NCBI GenBank assembly: GCA_934274515.1
Contig: CAKQTC010000002.1
Coordinates: 1-64,000 of the forward strand
From: an uncultured Clostridia bacterium
Lineage (GTDB): Bacteria; Bacillota; Clostridia; Christensenellales; DTU072
DNA: 64,000 nt
Direction of reading: 5' to 3'
The position numbers and the translations under genes were made by a program. How positions within the stretch are numbered: position 1 is the stretch's first letter; every line of letters starts with the position of its first letter. Shown in pieces: positions 63,501 to 64,000 of the stretch. The notes under the pieces are model-generated. The model had not been told where the DNA came from. It ran no database searches and saw nothing but the letters and a program-made list of their open reading frames with translations.

Positions 63501-64000
63501 CGCTCGTTTACAACAATACGGGTAAGATAAACGACCTTAGCGTGAACGTAAATTACAGAGCGACCGTCGGCAAAGGCGAAACGTTCAGATACGGCGCGAT
63601 AGCGATATTCAGCAGAGGAGAAATCAAGAACGTAACCGTCGCGGGTAGAGTGGAAATCGTTTCGGCGACGCAAGACACCACGCTATATGTGTCCGGATTC
63701 GTAGCGGTAAGCGACGGCGGCGGAGTAGAAGGCGAGTTCAGTAAACTGCAAAACTCGATAAGCGCGCTTAACATCACGATAAGCGGCGGCGGAACGGTCT
63801 ATACGGGCGGTTACGCGGCGATTGTAACCAACGGTTCGCCTAAGTTCAGTTACGGCATAGCGACGGGTTCGATAACCGTTACGGGAGCAAAGAAGACGTA
63901 CGCGGGATTGCTCGTAGGCGTGTCGCACGGACAATGCAACTGGCAACTCGGCGAAAACGCGTCGGCGGAATACACCTATGACGTGACGGTTGACGGAACG
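51536..64000 (+). CDS. Giant membrane-anchored surface protein, 3' end outside the window
   Basis: An open frame of 4155 codons without a stop, continuing beyond the window. ATG 51536 is preceded by AAAGGAG at 51521-51527. Residues 1-26 are polar and basic, 27-47 form one membrane segment (IFVLVLIVFFVMFALIGLTV), then all is extracellular. About residues 150-310 are Gly-, Asn- and Ser-rich with aromatic strands. From ~420 onward there are many Ig-like modules, recognisable by an entry Asp-x-x-x-Pro (DSSAPIID, DTVSPTIS, DNTKPIVEF, DITPPNIEY, DKTPVSMRI, DIVKPEID, DKNAPDMQI, DNTTPIMYV) and an exit D-x-A-G-N segment (ATDEAGNE, VTDYAGNIG). From about nucleotide 61540 the pattern changes to GLUG-like repeats (GTFDGNNRNIA, YGLFEKVSGTVKSFNV, GGLVAISENGSV, GLFGQLNGKVSDV). 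No enzyme motif is seen. The architecture fits an adhesin or surface-layer-type structural protein; role not shown. Confidence 0.9.
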   Translation, partial: MNNDTERMNVKETATNVCATVKRKRTDIFVLVLIVFFVMFALIGLTVKREQLGLVPSKADNSATMKQAGEKGGKWTFRVSGTFDENGNSVETYSEGEIEAESGLVDNIKSIYEDENGCVNVVYNDGKKLIHENDAASLKIQTVSLDDLFGTVPASADDLVKKSTEKTASNAAYAASGAGGGYDKKNYNQSYPLASGGGNTAWGPNVGKNQTSTAQVYFAYQIQDGTWRKFMNNSLSGLRYNAGYNVGTNGHCNGQGRGWGTSEMQWGANGNMDGNSRFFVYYAQCYKTAGGGKKDSAQVYAQVYNCWLTVWHVNTDALKISKTAGNAASWAYSKYAEFQATQTQAGVYSIRIDFTNGNGSNTSRTNTGSGFPTSLRVGTGTTNSSDRSQHTMSKVDVRATAYTNKETTNSFTPKDIGVDSSAPIIDDVYITDKNGNRITSVTNLVSGAKLIIRCHDTGGIGAASGIFRIKATNTRTNNVKEKGQIDKGADGVSYTHEFNLSPQSEEINGSWRIEVFDKVNAESQKATRTFNFDFCDTVSPTISGVSITANAPSDGVTASINGQTWTRESLNVSFNAVDYAFGTRIDRACIHEVQINYTINGKSFSVSTNSVSKSNVTNNAYGEPYSATLRFSDLRFDPNAISSMTLVVKDRANNKTETKIIENGAAKNGCTIKGRLDTISPGLKGVKVHTFDALDQNSSSVFSGSFNKKKVDTQMTTSNTYAYGRLRLELSVQDQSTQGDAYYSATGPSTKKVNNGSGVKALYFFADANGTVPLAINNQTGSNKNKYTHTVGAGINIDQTIYVDIYFDTKNSSFNGEVYIVSEDFVGNKSDKAGGTSSVDWSGQNALGTKGESGYAGSSGVYVYQGIKGLYNLGRDSFKPQIVVKDKDGNIIASTIADETGTAEFTISAVNKVSRNYIYPWKKHSGIVGDTLMEEVHVDIYYGSSGGTMSVLVDGVANESAYPKRTVNATPGTVAGDSKGLKTELGDYVFEKGNNRPTQSVANRGWEEASTTYIRNPSYTSYSYGMRYSTVIELKEIGKTYYTIRFENNAKVSTDDGSGDEYSFVKDENGNNPQRVIEVDGVKMLADFATPIKNSVTIVTQMDNTKPIVEFVGIKDDNGNIIDKNALLQYHNNSWLSIQNAKNTAVFNVTENVGGSGLLRGETLTNSETRLNYANKITNAITVYGTYGKHSEYVNGSPTMKYGIYGYDGNTLVYGSINNDGNFVYGNNQNGEPFTQGIKLKDTRDLEKNYEKINNSTENLPTAGYRLEFKYTNEQNGNSYGYVETGYITQIKYTYNGKEYNNYGLEISLYELAKLQKVPGFYDRSTQDYDISTNTYFRYKLAVTDYAGNIGYAELKEATRPLHNAVAENVREPDEWGDTILRFYIDPFPVRIRDVTFYEAKSSVWNDENFTTLGKTAEELGTPYVMSANRNEGWAHNNVFAELTCSIGLSGVNADYRYRSMVGKYNENGNLKDEYVGAAYSDLEEDKSSEAGGVVLRKGKRIWIVFSNAQTKDVQVALGVTNNAKTFLNKVGSHAIAEKGNLGFYIRQDITPPNIEYIFLSTNSTYASAIDNRLLTFDAIKDNNNYRFELNKEMSPAYKDNGLDFIYSAKKTYVFIVANDKSNALEGSGIASVMFDGKECSLTRQIDSSRYYVSAEPYAYAHIGTNGLKQFNIHVEDKQGNEIDPTYGHSTDEGYRMLPILDEIDPFVKMTDAVYGSDKYIKSSTEIGVDRTGQSYTVNVFDGKAIKSELNATLEYEIGISGYRIYFRRTDYTTGNRLNELNYFECGNSLPKDYDLEENGWGYYDGSNWITADRIPDEYVYGKSYATTEYEYMTGLVGGGKQQTIVTFGMESARERIEMLFVSGTGKYYAVELGQLFIDMRAPDVHAGMTTFSVSSSADDGDEINYDALQRIWTTEVGYEFTNGDVYIYYYITDPSSGIIDEYVLSDGSLAVGENDKILKNGGTKLEKITLKGVPVWTINGVPVTVRRSTETPVLGVDAKGILTINGYEAFTINDKSEKVMARGNEEVGQANVDVTCYRIKVTSAKEYTITAIDNARNIVHNGPAYHVNIDKTPVSMRIAARTDTQDANYDGYTGEKFTNLDVEMRWYVSYGLSGFGGFTYTVSDELANRLSAETFVNIPQFNKNASNGKIMMTYYDKVTGERRETELSIAWKDGFEVNIEDGKWRVSSLNTNVAVNEEKYGELNNLATLRWNVYEQAVYMYVDKTATTNRFDIYAVTAKNAITKDYATDNVIPQTKQETFSVKIDIVKPEIDLNRGNLPELLDGIRKNEWHALAKSIRIYAKDDLSGIGLTSRQLDEDTFIENIKITFKGADGAIREVYFIKDGTEGNYGLYRAYETEKKGYFQEITALMYLNYYTEYTITATDEAGNETSVSVTPYIDKVKATIESISLFEEDGTAYNENAYDVSWVKDVATYKFNWSDKGVYAEMQIVYGLSGYALQYRSAVKNVTLNAAAAYGSWTTVSKDNYTVVSTETLANGIKRDVIRYAIADGEDYSFAYYKFRAISNAQRTELETYKGYVNTEANRATEDVNGNLSIELEKTEIMYPNAEQDATYTNGRAYIRLGDNFNTGCVAIDKNAPDMQIYLYKQDGYKTGGVENFVKYGDYVKIGEQIVDNEITVPTGSWSKEQVKMSMSVFSNSDFASGNVIYYRSSSDGGETWNEWTLVYSENGRLYGLNAAGVWADKGGNNKNVTINNSVRNVTIGKENEKVSWYSTSLSYLIKESQNNVMYEFYAESGAGVRSKTYKFGTVNAGITQGIKIDTNKAEVGTNAVATYTTYTDEQATQDALKREYDNLFLTNGYLLNETAKYTERDTVVVRIQIQKIGYSGARVIINENGAEKVLDTISYEQFVKEKNDGGQVFRYYRITRNGETAQTIRVESIAGMRSDDVKAFIRIDNTTPIMYVTEINGTKATNWGWEQNEYVAEPEYWYVSELGIKFGIGIIENGAFVNNTSYSGYSLEYSRDGGEWLPLSLDTMTIDGIGIVEKSSYKFRITSGAGLRYTLGENVYDNKGELLKENNSSYKDVLNDRISAVAGITPITAHAIKDGEGDKDDGSYVYVFSVDSNSYNYAYVGMVDLGNGSFDKRTGEFMTYVIRKANKDKTFDVTTDTAFRRGDVLDIEYFARYDGVASGAKHNYFQNYTVSTAGERVIEHNAVKDMFGALPETDKVKKLEKTGKIRVQFEQASILIESYFIAEVDVTYGKDEFFLQTESGEYKTTGGSVYNYKDGANELSVNVSLDYKYYDYFGGTTAGTVEPATLGAYFTISSVTENTGAFRVTKNTERKDFVLKYFATNENHETVYDVNDGKDFGFIDKSYYNLKSDGTVDENIKTYLDADFILNADVSAAVGLKGTYKGTFDGNNRNIAILPDATVTDSYGLFEKVSGTVKSFNVTPVGRVTIDTDKVVTIGLVVKELVSGGKIDDVSVVADVLVRRMAAGSTFGGLVAISENGSVGYEQSVLTDVRITNEGNALNGVTVSSVIGKMKSGTTLSGIYAFGEIELYNVENAKAGILYGDSDNGNYRAVVVKYFDNNVFVNGSTVVGESTEKANVVMTGDCVATMYDEFVSRGTKPIVIGGVAMDEEILGRLYRDFGYEYDGTNVKGKGTETSPLVISTIDHIRAINGYMNLNFVFGREVRTVDMSDYDCTVAITKVFNGSLSTQKGTNAETLYTRLTDFAGNVKTYSKNMFGLFGQLNGKVSDVIFDEIDIDTEYVGTGALQAGIVAARAYAKAEIRNVMFVGTEKITAKDGTVKAATVASYVEGATVTDIFDVNNVAVTAYEAIVGGIAAETDGIILPGTNGSVFVLGRAEAYGNKLTVGAAIGRVLGGGITGGNKVFAIRENVYVGGNVLTAKPVGSSNATYGIVTESFSSESLRSAEFASIEGSAFNYVFNEVYPIKGDGSSLRPFVIDNEKDFGYIDLMLYAEYSIESDIEFTDFKTIGEGLVFSGVLKGNTGDDISVEGGKIISLKNVTAPLVYNNTGKINDLSVNVNYRATVGKGETFRYGAIAIFSRGEIKNVTVAGRVEIVSATQDTTLYVSGFVAVSDGGGVEGEFSKLQNSISALNITISGGGTVYTGGYAAIVTNGSPKFSYGIATGSITVTGAKKTYAGLLVGVSHGQCNWQLGENASAEYTYDVTVDGT

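Noticed and set aside
1..64000. tRNA, rRNA, riboswitch or transposase genes
   Set aside because: I looked for cloverleaf-like GG..GGTTCGA..CC patterns, conserved riboswitch cores and transposase motifs in the gaps and saw none I could support.

Overview
The window looks like a chromosomal segment of an uncultured spore-forming member of the Bacillota, most likely class Clostridia. Seen directly: strong AAGGAGG-type ribosome binding sites, TTGACA/TATAAT promoters with 17-base spacers, lipobox lipoproteins, glycerol-phosphate polymer genes (tagB/F-like, tagD), two sporulation-type genes (ylbJ-like and a SpoIIQ-like M23 protein), the electron-bifurcating transhydrogenase Nfn, and moderately AT-rich DNA rich in CG dinucleotides. 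The class-level placement is inference. I see no rRNA, tRNA, CRISPR array, phage gene or transposase.

Layout. 1-1.9 kb: a small lipoprotein and an anchored EEP-fold phosphoesterase. 2-10.3 kb: a complete oligopeptide (Opp/Dpp-type) ABC importer in which the second permease carries a roughly 315-residue seven-repeat RCC1-like propeller between TM1 and TM2, and the second ATPase carries a roughly 190-residue coiled-coil insert; a small membrane protein closes the operon and two cre-like operators sit between the binding protein and permease genes. 10.4-14.1 kb: a heterodimeric ABC exporter with one degenerate ATP site. 14.3-19.3 kb: a 1655-residue secreted lipoprotein.

19.5-27.4 kb: a compact type II fatty acid/polyketide locus: AcpS, ACP, a single-chain fusion of an active ketosynthase with a chain-length-factor-like domain (Cys to Gln), ketoreductase, dehydratase, malonyl transferase and both acetyl-CoA carboxyltransferase subunits, followed by a flavoprotein with its own promoter. 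No enoyl reductase is present, so an unsaturated (polyene-like) product is a testable idea.

27.4-34.5 kb: a YgjP-type metallopeptidase, a DUF5662-like protein, a GNAT acetyltransferase, a KDPG aldolase with a C-terminal VOC-like domain, a three-gene cell-wall polymer operon and a small unknown gene on the minus strand. 34.7-40.4 kb: an aconitase-superfamily hydratase, a natural RsmD-CoaD fusion, a coiled-coil protein, ylbJ and the SpoIIQ-like protein. 40.5-46.7 kb: NfnA/NfnB, fumarase, a DUF2156-GNAT fusion, a YjjG-type nucleotidase and a MazF/NdoA toxin. 46.9-51.3 kb: metG, tatD, a TatD-linked radical SAM protein and ksgA.

51.5-64.0 kb: one uninterrupted reading frame of at least 4155 codons running off the window end. 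It encodes a membrane-anchored giant surface protein with many Ig-like modules followed by GLUG-like repeats. Two DNA-level patterns recur between genes: C-rich tracts of the CCCGCCCGCCC type and CG-rich palindromes in 5' leaders. The strongest candidates for something undescribed are the propeller-bearing importer, the fused ketosynthase/chain-length-factor locus and the giant surface protein.
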